In this document: positions 1 through 9,640 of the stretch, one piece after another
Position numbering within the stretch: position 1 is the first letter of the stretch
Layout: each line of letters begins with the position of its first letter
From: Reticulitermes lucifugus
Taxonomy: Eukaryota > Arthropoda > Insecta > Blattodea > Rhinotermitidae
DNA length: 37,410 nucleotides
Assembly (NCBI GenBank): GCA_026260175.1
Contig: JAKCWW010001088.1
Location: forward strand, 27,658-65,067
Direction of reading: 5' to 3'
The notes under the pieces: generated by a model
Told to the model about the DNA's origin: nothing
The model's database searches: none
The model's input: only the letters and a program-made list of their open reading frames with translations
Position numbers and translations under genes: made by a program

Positions 1-60
1 ATGAAACCTCGACGAAACGAGGAGGCCCAGGCCCATATAAGGCTGTCGAGCCATAAAAAG
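1..60 (+). repeat. Possible 3' tail fragment of a non-LTR retroelement
   Basis: The stretch around 20-55 (gaggcccaggcccatataag, then gctgtcgagcc) resembles the end of the retroelement copy at about 24945-24980, which reads gaggtccaggcccttcaagg followed by gctgtagcacc. A short hairpin, CCTCG-ACGAAA-CGAGG, sits at 7-22. The element is cut by the window edge. The assignment rests on one short comparison. Confidence 0.35.
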
Positions 61-1490
61 AAACAGAACTGAATATTACGAATTACATAAATTAGAAATT
101 GGTGTTAAACAAGCTTGTTTACACAGAGTCCTTTTCAATCTCAGGGCATTCCCTTTGACGTTTGTTGTATATTATGGTAGTTTCTCCGAGTATCTTGGTC
201 TTTTCCTGTCATTCATACTTCAATCATAATTTCAGATCCGTCAACAAGAGCCCATGAGACGCGTTAGCGCAACCGCAACTCTTATTAGGGCTTCACGCTG
301 GATAAAGTAATTGCTAGGCTTTAGGATAAGGAAGGACGGTTATAGTAATCTGTGTTCGTAAAACTTTGCACGCATACACACTTAAATAATTGAGTACTGT
401 AGAACATAAAATCAAAATTTTCATGCTGCTCGTTAAGTTGAAATTTCTGCTGAAACAACCTGATGAAGGTTGTTTAGGTGCATTCATCAACGAATGCTCC
501 GTCACATTCCGCGTATTATATGCTTCATTCACTCAGGTTAATCAGTCCGTGATTGTAATCGAAACAAGATAATAAGGAGATTTTTAAAACTATATTAAAT
601 ATTTAAGGTGCAGGCTTTTGTCATTGCCATGACGAACAATCGGCTTCAGTTTTTCACACTATCGAAATTCAGTATAGCCCCTTTATAAGACTCCTAACAT
701 ATGGAGTTGTTTCATGGGCTTATTGAATATCTGTCAGCCAAAAGAGTAGTATAAATTATGAACCCAGCTGCCAACACAAACATCAGCTTATGAGGGTTAA
801 TAAAGTCTCAACGGAATAGACAAATTGGCCGTGTAGCCATTTACACTTCTTCCCCATATGTTCTTTTCTCGCTTGCGTCTGTGTAGGTATATCAGCTGAT
901 GTACGTACACTGGGTTAACCTTATAGGGGCAGTGTCGGGTTATGTTCGACAGCGCAGATTAGAGGTTTTTTGGGAAATTATTTTTGACTAGACTGTTGGA
1001 ATTCTCAAGAATAAATTGGACCGCAAAGGGTTAAACAACTTACATTGAAATATACTAATACTGCACGTGAATAATACGGAGCATTATATAAACCAATAAT
1101 AAAACCATGCAATACAAATACTTTAAGTAACACAACTTGATACAATTATTCCTAGTTCTACTTGTATATCCTACATATTTCGACGCCTCTGTGACTTATT
1201 CAGAGATAACTTCTTTAAGTATTTGGTACATAAGCCTACATATGTATATCTCATGACGTATGGTTTCATAACAGGGGTATTGGATAGTTTTATTACTGGT
1301 TTAAAAATTAAAAGAAAGCTCTCATGTGCTGTAAATTTAGCGGAATATTATAACTTAAACTTATATTACTATTTTACATAGGAAATATATCACCTCCATT
1401 AATTCCATTAATGGCACTGGTCAGGCCTTCTGCAAATATTCTTAATTTTTCCGGAACATTTCATGTAATGCGGTTCGTGTGCAATACCCA
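61..1490. other. No recognisable feature
   Basis: AT-rich sequence. Both strands show only short chance reading frames (60-72 codons at 314-572). I see no RNA gene, repeat family or conserved protein motif here. Confidence 0.5.
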
Positions 1491-1494
1491 GTCT

Positions 1495-1580
1495 TATAGA
1501 ATGCAGCTGAAAGCAGCAGATTCCTCCGAGACGTTGGTATGGATGTACCAAAATATACGGTGTCAGTTCCTAAAAGGCTA
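1495..1580 (-). repeat. Interspersed repeat fragment ('DVTP' family), copy 1
   Basis: Read on the minus strand it translates to a run containing DVTPYILVHPYQRLGGICC. This parallels WDVTPCSVLGIYRRFGRTCC from the copy at 6210-6330. At the DNA level the two share acgtytcggaggaa-like sequence. From memory, this reading frame recurs in many insect genomes as part of a mobile repeat rather than a host gene. Copy 1 has no continuous frame beyond this block. Its edges are uncertain and could extend to about 1410 and 1620. Confidence 0.5.
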
Positions 1581-2005
1581 TAGTTGTAATGGTCACCGCT
1601 GTGAGAACCTCAAACCATTACCTTTTCCGGCTGTTTTAGGAAGTTCCTTCATTACTTGTGGTGCTCCATTAATTTATTTTCGGACAGACAAGCTTTCACT
1701 GCATTCATTAAACGTACTGCACATTCTGTTGGCCACTGCATACCGGAAGTGTTACCACAATGTAATTCGCGTAACAGTTACACGACATTTCACACTGGTC
1801 CTTCTCGTAGCTGTCAGATGTCAATGACTTCAAAACATGTCGTTGTGGTATTGTCTTTCATTCGTCTTGACATGACCGAGAGCAATCAAAACAGTCACAC
1901 AGCAGGAAAGTGTCAAGACGATGTAGTTTGACAGCAATCTTGCATCCACGAGGATCTAAATTATATTTAAGTGTAGAGGTCGAACTCAGACTTATGTGAA
2001 GGTCT
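1581..2005. other. No recognisable feature
   Basis: The plus strand is open in two overlapping frames, ending at 1827 and 1931. Neither resembles a known protein, and part of the first lies antisense to the DVTP repeat. Confidence 0.4.
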
Positions 2006-2009
2006 TTCA

Positions 2010-2220
2010 AGTTGCGCCATTGACAGAAACACTAAAACTGGAATTTGAATAAAATGTCATCGCGGCATGGCACGTACTTAGTTTTCGGATGCAGGAGAAG
2101 GCCTCCAGATATGTAGTATAGCTGAGAATATATTGAATAAGCAGTCGCCAACAGCCGACTAAAGGGTGGTCCTCCAGATCTGGTGTTGGGCGTGGAGGGC
2201 TAACAATCCCCATGCTGTAG
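2010..2220 (-). repeat. Interspersed repeat ('PRPTP..LEDHPL' family), copy 1
   Basis: The minus strand is open for 79 codons and reads PPRPTPDLEDHPLVGCWRLL, continuing to a cysteine- and arginine-containing segment. The same phrase (CQTYRLDDRPLSAVCDC) is visible on the plus strand near 32135-32180. From memory, this pseudo-peptide recurs across cockroach and termite assemblies, so I read it as transposable-element sequence. It abuts LINE-A sequence on its higher-coordinate side. Confidence 0.45.
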
Positions 2221-2400
2221 TTCTGGAGAAGATGAATCAAGTGCACACCATTCCACCTTGTGTAAGATCTGTTTTACTATTATCCTCTTATCTAAGTCTC
2301 GGGCTTCCAAGTGGTCATTTTCCTTCAGGATTCCTCACCAAAACCCTGATTCTATTTGTAATCATATGGATGTTTTCAGTAGGCAATTTGTTACACTTAG
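2215..2400 (-). pseudogene. LINE-A reverse transcriptase C-terminus, fragment
   Basis: On the minus strand the DNA corresponds to the end of a non-LTR retrotransposon polyprotein. A block reads RVLVRNPEGK, then a stop, then PLGSPRLR, followed by the DN.KTDL-type segment. The sequence on the plus strand (gattcctcaccaaaaccctg, preceded by gtggtcattttccttcag) matches the copies at 22315-22450 and 32400-32520. The reverse transcriptase core and endonuclease are absent, as expected for a 5'-truncated LINE. Stops and indels show it is dead. Confidence 0.75.
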
Positions 2401-2454
2401 TCAGATGTGATACTTTGTTACATTATTTTTCGGTGTTCTTATTAATTATCTAAG

Positions 2455-2612
2455 TAAGTTATTGTTTGTTTATTTGTTTTGGTTGTGTTTGTTTTAGTTT
2501 TGTTCTGTTTATTGTCCGTTGTTATTTATTTTTGTATGTTGTGCTGTTTGTGTAATTGGCCTTCTGGCTGTTGATTTGGCACATTAATAAACTGGAATTG
2601 AATTATTACTAC
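2455..2612 (+). repeat. Possible LINE 3' untranslated end
   Basis: A TG/T-rich segment ends in ggccttctggctgttgattt and a poly(A)-signal-like AATAAA at about 2585, and then passes straight into a trinucleotide array. Non-LTR elements commonly end this way, with a short tandem repeat as tail. No coding remnant is visible upstream, so the assignment is tentative. Confidence 0.35.
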
Positions 2613-2620
2613 TAGTAGTG

Positions 2621-2654
<34 letters not shown>

Positions 2655-2669
2655 CAGTAGTAGTAGTAA
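2604..2669. repeat. (TAG)n microsatellite
   Basis: An almost perfect TAG/GTA trinucleotide array with one GTG and one CAG interruption. Confidence 0.95.
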
Positions 2670-2759
2670 TCACCTTCAAACAGGGTATTACAATTATGTG
2701 CCTGAAACAAACCATGTTTCTAGAGCATATAATGTTGCAACTATTCTGTATTCCATTAT

Positions 2760-3240
2760 ATGGTATACGTAATGTCTTTTCTCATGATAAACGTTTTGTA
2801 CTTTGCCTCAGTACTTCCCTAAGTATGTGCGCAATGCCTAATATGGCTGTTTTCTGTAGTTTCTTGATGTCGCGCTTTTCAGGTATGTAGTTGAGCTATT
2901 TTCTGAATGATTTTGAGATGGTTCCATTTGCCCCTGTTATTACTGGTATCACTTTTGATTTTACATTCCACATACGCCGTATTTTTGTTGTAAGGTATAT
3001 ATAAGGTCTTTATATTTTAAATCTTTTTGGCTCCTTTCGTGATCACATTTGTGTCTCCTGAAATTGCAAAATCTATTAACATACATTTTTCTTTTTTCAT
3101 TATCCTGGATTATGATGTCAGGTTCATTTTTAGGGATGATTCTTTCAGTTTTCACTTGTTGATTCCGTTTACCTTAATTTCATGACTTATTTCTACTGAT
3201 TTTGGTTCATGCTCATACCAGTGTTCCTCGTCTACTTTTA
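2760..3240 (-). pseudogene. Retroelement polyprotein C-terminal domain, broken
   Basis: Reading the minus strand from about 3235 downward gives HWYEHEPKSVE, then PDIIIQDNEKRKMY, then a shifted frame with ISGDTNVITKGAKKILKYKD. This is followed by RMWNVKSKVIPVITGANGTI and LQKTAILGIAHILREVL near 2790. These blocks fall in the order I recall for a C-terminal domain downstream of reverse transcriptase in insect and cnidarian retroelements. No single frame spans the region: at least two frameshifts and several in-frame stops separate the blocks. I cannot assign the clade. The upstream reverse transcriptase domain is not present. Confidence is high that this is a retroelement remnant and low on its exact family. 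Confidence 0.72.
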
Positions 3241-3250
3241 CCCCTACATG

Positions 3251-3299
3251 AGAATAATAATTATTATTACCACAACCACCACCACCACCACCACCACCT
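3251..3299. repeat. (AAT)n/(CAC)n microsatellite
   Basis: A short AAT/ATT run followed by an uninterrupted CCA/CAC trinucleotide array. Confidence 0.9.
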
Positions 3300-4990
3300 G
3301 CTATCAATGCACGAGCAAAGGAGCCTATTATTTAACTGGAAATAGTGCCCCAGTCGCATAACGAAGCAGGTGTACTGACGAACCCAGAGGAGCTCACGTT
3401 TCCCGGCGTCAGTGGCCCCTAATCATATAACCATGACATACTGTGGTGCGTTACTGGCCCACAGTACGCTGTCAGCGTGCCATTACTGCACGGCATTGTT
3501 TCGAGTGCCGCATATCAGGTCAATCTGACCTGCAGTGACCCCACACTACAGAGTGGGAAACTGGTGGTGCCTTCCCTAAACCTGACCCAGTCCACACGCA
3601 AACAGCGATTTTATCCAAGCTGCGGTAAAATCTAATTCACTTCTGTCGCGCCCGGGGGGAGTGAAATCAGCTGATAGATGATGATTATGAGGAGGTGTGG
3701 TCTTCTCACATAATTGAATTGGCATCCCACTAACGCTCTTCCGCTGTCGTCTCCCTACGTGGATGGATTGTAGCCACCTAACACTTCGAAAAAATAAAAG
3801 GTGGAAAGGAAAAAGTGGGTGGACATTTGACCGCATTATAGCTCAGAGCAAAAGTGTGAGAAAGTAGGCGGACAATATCTCTCTTCAAACCGCGTCGACC
3901 GCCACATGTCCTCACCCTTCTCTTATTCCCCACTCTTTGGTGCTGTTTGGCTCCAGAAACTAATTGTGCTTGATGTGAGAAGGGCTCTTCTCCGCTGTCT
4001 TCCTGACAGGAGTTCAGGATTCGTGTTGGAGGAAATTGGATTTGGACGTGAATTTAAGGAACACCATCCGGCCAACGTGAGGTTACAGTGCGACCCCGTG
4101 AGTGACACGAAATGATCAGCTTCAAGGAAATTTGGCCCATCGCCCGATTGCTACGTAAAGAACTTCATTAATGAGATGAGGAGACAAAGTAACTGCTATG
4201 TTTGTGTTCTAAACGTGGATTTAGTCCTCAATCTGCCCGAGGTAACCACGTGATAAATGAATGGCAATATATTTCTCCCCACCATGCATTTGGAGACGCT
4301 AAATCGATCCATCATGCCTAAGGCGAAGGTCTATGCACGTGACAGGTGTTTTATGGAACTCAGTCCATAATCTTTCGAAGTTTCGCAAAGAGACACCGGC
4401 AGCCGGTAGCTATGTTTTATAGGCATAGCTTTCTCCGTGTCACCTTTCAAAATTGTCGACGGAGTTCTGAAAGCACTTGAGTTGAGCTTCAAAGGGAGGT
4501 CATGCCATTAGTTTTAAAGAGGCTTTAAATGCGGCAATTTTTCTTGAAGATATTAGCAGAGCGTGTGATATATGAACAGATTTTGTATGAATAGCTGATA
4601 GCTACAACAACCGTTTTGTGAAGAAGTTACAACATACGGTTTCATTGAAACACATCACTCCATGTTCGAGACAGTTTGTGTATCTGCGTTGGGGTCCCGA
4701 GGTCAAGACGCGCCGTCATCATGCCGATGCAAATACAACTGCGAGAAATTCAACATTGAATTTTTCTGCAATAATATCCTCTTGATATTGCAAAACAAAA
4801 ACGTATCTTTCATGAATATGAAGCAAGTATGTTAAATTTGATAGTCTTAAAAATACTTCGCCATTGTTCGTAGGTTACCACAGGCGGTAATTGATGTGTC
4901 TATGTTACGGATTTTTACTAAGTGTAATTTAGGACTTGTGGTACAAGTAAAGTATTCCTATCAAGAGTACCGTTTTCAGATTTCACCTGC
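3300..4990. other. No recognisable gene
   Basis: Locally more GC-rich around 3350-3660, including the small inverted repeat CAGGTCA-ATC-TGACCTG near 3516-3532. Reading frames of 60-86 codons exist on both strands but carry no motif I recognise. Confidence 0.4.
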
Positions 4991-4999
4991 GTATCTTTC

Positions 5000-5345
5000 C
5001 AACACTAGGTGGACGGGCTGAGTAAATCTATGCTGTACAGTCTTCGCTGAGAATCTGATATTGGCTCAGTTAATCATTATATTTTCTACCTTACTGGTAA
5101 CCCGAAGGTTCATTTCCGTGACTACAAAACCCAAACACCGGTCCCTATATAATACCTGGTAAACCCAATTCACAACCTTGCATCCAATGTTCTTAAGACC
5201 CATTTTAATATTGTCTTCGTATCGACGTATCTTTCTCTTAAACCCTCTCACTAAAATGTTATCTTAATTTAGCATTACCCCATACTTGCCCCTTTTTCTC
5301 ACCCATCTCACCTTCCTTGAATCGACTACAAGAATATCTATAATG
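5000..5345 (-). pseudogene. LINE-A reverse transcriptase C-terminus
   Basis: The minus strand encodes RRYEDNIKMGLKNIGC and, after a variable stretch, MNLRVTSKVENIMI. These correspond to the RRWEDNIKMDL and MNLRVP landmarks I associate with the C-terminal end of a jockey/RTE-like non-LTR element. Farther upstream on the same strand (5260-5335) a decayed block reads VRWVRKRGKYGVMLN, matching the RRMRWAGHVARMGE landmark in other copies. This is one of the better preserved copies, with about 61 open codons, but it has no reverse transcriptase palm domain and is not functional. Confidence 0.75.
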
Positions 5346-6009
5346 TCCTGCTTTTATTTATGGTAGGTTGTGCATTTTTTATCAATATCCAGTCTTATTA
5401 AAGTCTTTCACTTTAATTTTCCGTACTGTCTTGCACAGTGATCACATGCTACTAGCAGTAAGTACCGAGTGTTGTGACAATCATTCAGTAGCAGTTAACT
5501 GAAACGTGTTAATCCGTATCTGATATCCAGTAATTACAAGATTGAAATCAAGCGTTACATGTGTTGGTTTTACGTAGGTAATTGAAGTTGAACCCCACTG
5601 CAGAATTACAAGAGACTCTTAGAATAATATAGCTAGATTTAGTTCGGTGTCACTATGGCCAACGATTCACTTGATTCTCATGAAAAACATTCTTAATGAT
5701 TAAAAGAGGAGATAGGAAAATAATTTCCAATCATTCTGGCACATAAGAGCTAAAACATTGGAACGGTGATCCTGACCATTAATTTTCGAATAAAAGTAAT
5801 GAAAACGCCCTTCTGCAACGGTCATGTAGTAGGCTGCAATCCCTCTGGAGGGAGGGTGTAATAAAATCACTGCTTCCGTCCGAGTCCATACGTGAGTTGA
5901 ATAGGGTGGGGATATAGAGGATCCGGAACCGTGTCAATAGGGTGCATGAAAGTTTAGTTATATTGAAACAGAGCTTGTTTCGTTGTAGATTTCCCTACCC
6001 TGCCAGAAA
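5346..6009. other. No recognisable feature
   Basis: AT-rich with scattered stops in all frames. No repeat family is identified. Confidence 0.4.
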
Positions 6010-6360
6010 TGAACTAAAAAATCTTCGTACAATAAAACGAAACATCGCAAGTGTTCTTCCAGGTTGTGATGCACTGTAAACTTATCGAAGGACGTCGACG
6101 TTTCGGAGGAATATTTTTCTTCCGAAACGCTGTGAGATTTGTGTTTTTTTTCACGGAGGTGACTGCAAACAAAATCTGCATTTTTTTAAGTGGCACTGTA
6201 TAGGCTGGCAGAAATTTGACAAACTACTGATGAGATTGGAACAGCATGTCCTTCCGAATCGTCGGTAAATTCCTAACACACTACACGGCGTCACATCCCA
6301 GAAGACAACATGCTTGAGGTGAAAATATCGCAATGCCTTATTTATCAATAAAAACGCCAA
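6010..6360 (-). repeat. Interspersed repeat ('DVTP' family), copy 2
   Basis: The minus strand at 6151-6360 is open for 69 codons and contains KHVVFWDVTPCSVLGIYRRF followed by GRTCC. This is the better copy of the family also seen at 1495-1580. Immediately downstream on that strand, 6098-6132 holds an imperfect palindrome whose arms both carry the TTTCGGAgGAA sequence found inside this family. That suggests a partial inverted duplication of the repeat. No intact protein is encoded. Confidence 0.55.
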
Positions 6361-6399
6361 GAAACTGAATGGGAAGAATTATGGAGATATAGCTCCCAG

Positions 6400-6640
6400 T
6401 ATTCTTGACCTGTGACCTAGATGGGTTTGAGTAGATAGGTTTACCTCTACCCCTTACCCTTTTTCTCCTGTGGTACAGCTTCTGGTTCATATTGGATGGA
6501 AGCTGGAAGGGTTCAGGCGTCGTCTGGACGCAGTTGTGAAAAGAAAAATATCAGACCCGTCGGGAATAGAACCCAGATTTTCTGGTCGTCCAGCCCGTAG
6601 CCTAACCGCCATATGCAAGTTCGAGAGACACTGAGCTTAT
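6400..6640 (-). repeat. tRNA-derived SINE copy
   Basis: On the minus strand the order is an A-box-like atatggcggttaggctac near 6597-6614, a conserved gggctggacgacc, and a B-box-like gggttctattccc near 6563-6575. The body runs on toward 6400. The order and spacing match the SINE copies at 23645 and 37070. The 3' part is divergent. Confidence 0.6.
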
Positions 6641-6908
6641 GGCCAATGAAAGTTTAGTTCAAAATGACGTATTTACTTCTGTCGCTATGGATTTGAATGC
6701 TACAGAAAAATATTTTTAGGAAAACATTTTAGTCCTATTGTTATATACTTAGTATCAGAATTTTTATGTTTGCTTTAAGATTATTTAATTTTACAAAAAC
6801 ACTTTTCTGAAAATTAAACTTACATTTTAGAAACAAGTATCACCAAAGTACAAAACTTTTGTCTGAATGAACTGATGGTCGCATGCCCATCGTCTGCTAG
6901 GAACAGTG
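6641..6908. other. No recognisable feature
   Basis: Plain AT-rich sequence. Confidence 0.4.
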
Positions 6909-6910
6909 AA

Positions 6911-6986
6911 TGTGTGTGTGTGTGTATGTGTGTGCCTTTGTCCGTCTGCTGTCTGTGGATAGGAGAGAGTGCGCGCGTGCGCACAG

Positions 6987-7010
<24 letters not shown>
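6911..7010. repeat. (TG)n, GCGCGCGTGCGC and (AC)n microsatellite cluster
   Basis: (TG)n at 6911-6934 and (AC)n at 6987-7010 are inverted relative to each other across about 50 bp. An alternating GC-rich stretch lies at 6971-6982 between them. The arms could pair into a hairpin, and the alternating purine-pyrimidine stretches favour Z-DNA. Confidence 0.9.
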
Positions 7011-7017
<7 letters not shown>

Positions 7018-7161
7018 AGGTCCATGTATAGATGTTATGTCGTAATTTTATTACGTGTTATAACCTTTAGTTTCTTGCGATTGAGGAAGAAAAGTAAGCC
7101 ATAAAATATTGTATATCAAATGATATTGCAGACCGAAAGGTATTTTAAACATACATAATGA

Positions 7162-7200
<39 letters not shown>

Positions 7201-7250
7201 AGTGGTAGTGGTGGTGGTGGTGGTGGTGGTGGCAGTGGTGGCGGTGGCAG
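7162..7250. repeat. (ATT)n followed by (GGT)n microsatellite
   Basis: A pure ATT array (7162-7199) joins a GTG array (7203-7250, with GCAGTG and GCG interruptions). The adjacent frame that reads poly-His and poly-Asn on the minus strand is simply these arrays translated. Confidence 0.95.
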
Positions 7251-7259
7251 CGATGGTAC

Positions 7260-8002
7260 TTCCATGTCACTGAAGAAGTTACGAGGCAAATATACATTCT
7301 CGTAATGACGTAAGAACTATCAAAGTAACTGTAAACGTTTGCCGAATCATAGAAATAACACATATCTGAGCATAACGAAAACAGTTCAAGCACAATAATC
7401 ATGGCGTAAAGGTATTAATCACGCTAGGAACACATCGCATTTCTGTAACTCCACTACCCACTGAGGAACAATTGCATTGAACGTCGTGATGAGCTCCTTT
7501 CAAGCCTAACACGCTCTGTTGAACGTTGATCAAGTGCATGTGCTATTCCACAGATCACAAGAAACTGACATACTTATGTTGTAGAAGTGCAGGTGAGAGA
7601 GCCTGTAATGATGCTTGATGGTTTTGTAGAACCCTAGTATGAAGGGACAAGCTTTCTCTGTGCAGGACGACAAAGACTGTTTCTAGTTTTACTTTCTTAT
7701 ATAATCACCAATACCTTCAGTCATGATTTGACCTTTGTATGTCGTTAAATTCTTTTTATTCGTTTTGTTCTCCATACAAGTGTTTTATTTGAACCGTGAT
7801 GAAATATCTCTATTAAGAGCATGCACTGACATAAATCGTTGTATTCTAAATGGAAGTGATGAAGAGGTTGTCTGTGTTGTGAATATACAGTATATCGTCA
7901 TTGGATCTTAATGCTCCTAATTCCTTCTGCCTTTTCAGACACGAAACTTTAAACACATAGTATGATTCGTTTTCTCTTAAGAAGGAAGTTACCCACCACG
8001 CA
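7260..8002. other. No recognisable feature
   Basis: No motif or repeat identified on either strand. Confidence 0.4.
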
Positions 8003-8007
8003 TATGT

Positions 8008-8033
8008 ATGTATATATATATATATATATATAC
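8008..8033. repeat. (TA)n microsatellite
   Basis: About 12 TA units, preceded by ATGTATG. Confidence 0.95.
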
Positions 8034-8189
8034 ACGTGTCCGTACCCTAAAAACAAGAGTTCTCGCTACTAATTGTTTCTGATTGGTCTCATTAATCGCT
8101 TAGATACTTCGTCACTCATCACTTAAAACATGCTACATTACGTCATTATTATTTTAATTCCACAATACAAAATTTAGACAAAAATATGT

Positions 8190-8445
8190 ATCCTTGATTT
8201 AAAAAATATTTCAATTATTTCAAAAATATTTATAAATATATTTATATTTATATATTTATATACGTATATTTATATATATATTTTTACTTATATTTTTTAT
8301 GTTTTATTTATATTTATTTATATTTATTATTTTTTATTTATTGTTTATTTATATTTATATTATTTATTATTTATATTTTTTATATTTTTATTTTTATATA
8401 TTTATATTTATATATAAATATTTATAAAATATTTATAAAAATTTA
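8190..8445. repeat. Extreme A/T low-complexity tract
   Basis: About 250 bp made almost wholly of A and T, in TATTTA/TTTATATA register, with only a handful of G or C bases. Many short segments are self-complementary. No coding potential. Confidence 0.9.
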
Positions 8446-8998
8446 CTTACACGCTGCTGTTGTGATGTGTAACATAGGCGATTGGTTTGCATAATCGTGA
8501 CCTGACTCAATTAAGGGTAACCTAAGTAAAGAAGTGTGGTGGGTCAGCAAACAGCGTGTCAAGTATGCAGACGTTTGTTTCATATGAGATACGTGAGGCT
8601 TGATATGCATTTTGGGGCACAGTTTCAGGCCCGAAGCAGTGATCGTATGGTGCATGTTACCGAGTCAGAGGGAAATGAAGGATGACAGAATGGAAAGGGA
8701 AATAAATATAGTGAGAAGATACGAGCAGTTAAATTCCCGGTATGTAACCATATGTTCCTCCATTGAAATATATGATTAATTGCCTAACGCAGTCATCACT
8801 GTTGTCATTCTGAGGCGTGTGTCATTATTCTACACAAGAAGGAACCAGTAAAACTATTATGTAAAGCATATAAAGTGAAGTTGGATTGGCCGCTCAATTT
8901 TAATTCTATTCCTACAACATTCCTGTTTCTCTTCTGAGGCAAAGATATTTCCACAAATCTCGGAATCATGTGGGCCTACATCAGCCAAATTTTTCATT
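8446..8998. other. No recognisable gene
   Basis: A 70-codon minus-strand frame at 8443-8655 shows no recognisable motif and is probably chance. Confidence 0.4.
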
Positions 8999-9205
8999 GA
9001 TTTAATCCTTCCGGCCGCAATGGGATCAACTCAGCCTACAACAAAAATGAGTAATAGGGTTATCCCCTGGGGGGTAAATGTGGTCGATGCATAGGACTCA
9101 CAACCTTGCCACATTCTTGTGTCGATTGTCTAGAAATTCTGGGAGCCTCAAGCCCGAGGGTCCTGTCCATGCTTGTAATGGGATAGCTTTACTTTTACTA
9201 CATAA
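8999..9205 (-). repeat. Short interspersed repeat family B, copy 1
   Basis: Aligns by eye along its length with 26500-26725: both start near TTAATCCTTC, share ATTCTGGGAGCCTCAA, and end in ATAGCTTTAC. Internally, ggatgtctcctgggcgtaaa in the second copy corresponds to ggttatcccctggggggtaa here. The copy starting at 37340 is in the opposite orientation. Confidence 0.7.
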
Positions 9206-9417
9206 GCCAAATCCACATTACAGCGTCAAATAGGCCACGGCCAATTTAGTGTCAATGTAAGTTCATTATTCACAGTTTTCATCCTATCTAGTTATAGTAT
9301 AACTGAGTCAGTTAAATGATAGTTTTTAAACTAAGGAACAAGCATTTTTCTGTGGCGCTGCAGCCCAACTCGAGCCTCGGCAGCCGCCTAGTTGAAACTT
9401 CTAGATTGTAATACAGT
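9206..9417. other. No recognisable feature
   Basis: Nothing identified. The stretch near 9351-9400 (gcgctgcagcccaactcgag) is more GC-rich and may belong to the SINE that follows. Confidence 0.3.
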
Positions 9418-9466
9418 TATATATATATATATATATACACGCACACACACATACACACACACACAC
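9418..9466. repeat. (TA)n-(CA)n microsatellite
   Basis: An AT dinucleotide run passes into CA/CACA. It sits at the presumed 3' end of the adjacent minus-strand tRNA-headed repeat, a common place for such arrays. Confidence 0.95.
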
Positions 9467-9469
9467 CCG

Positions 9470-9640
9470 GTAGGACTCCTCTGAACGAGTGACCAGCTCG
9501 TCGTAGAGGCCGCTACCTACACAACACACAACAAACACAAGAGACAAACATCCATGCCCTCAGCGGGATTCGAAACTGCGATCCCAGCAATCAAGCGGCC
9601 GCAGAATTACGCATTAGACAGCACGGTCACCGGGATCGGC
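9470..9640 (-). repeat. tRNA-headed SINE-like repeat, second type
   Basis: On the minus strand an A-box-like gtgaccgtgctgtctaatgc (about 9610-9630) is followed, 35-40 bp on, by agtttcgaatccc (9564-9576), a good RNA polymerase III B box. The body then reaches the TA/CA microsatellite. Its head differs from the more frequent SINE family in this window. It is too degenerate and too long to be called a functional tRNA. Confidence 0.6.

Noticed and set aside
1411..1827. 138-codon plus-strand frame as a gene
   Set aside because: Part of it is antisense to the DVTP repeat, and the remainder has no recognisable protein features.
3447..3545. Short inverted sequence AGGTCAATCTGACCT as a nuclear-receptor-type or transposon end site
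   Set aside because: A single short palindrome of this size is expected by chance, and no matching partner or conserved context is visible.
7145..7402. Frame with poly-His and poly-Asn tracts
   Set aside because: It is a translation of the GGT and ATT microsatellites.
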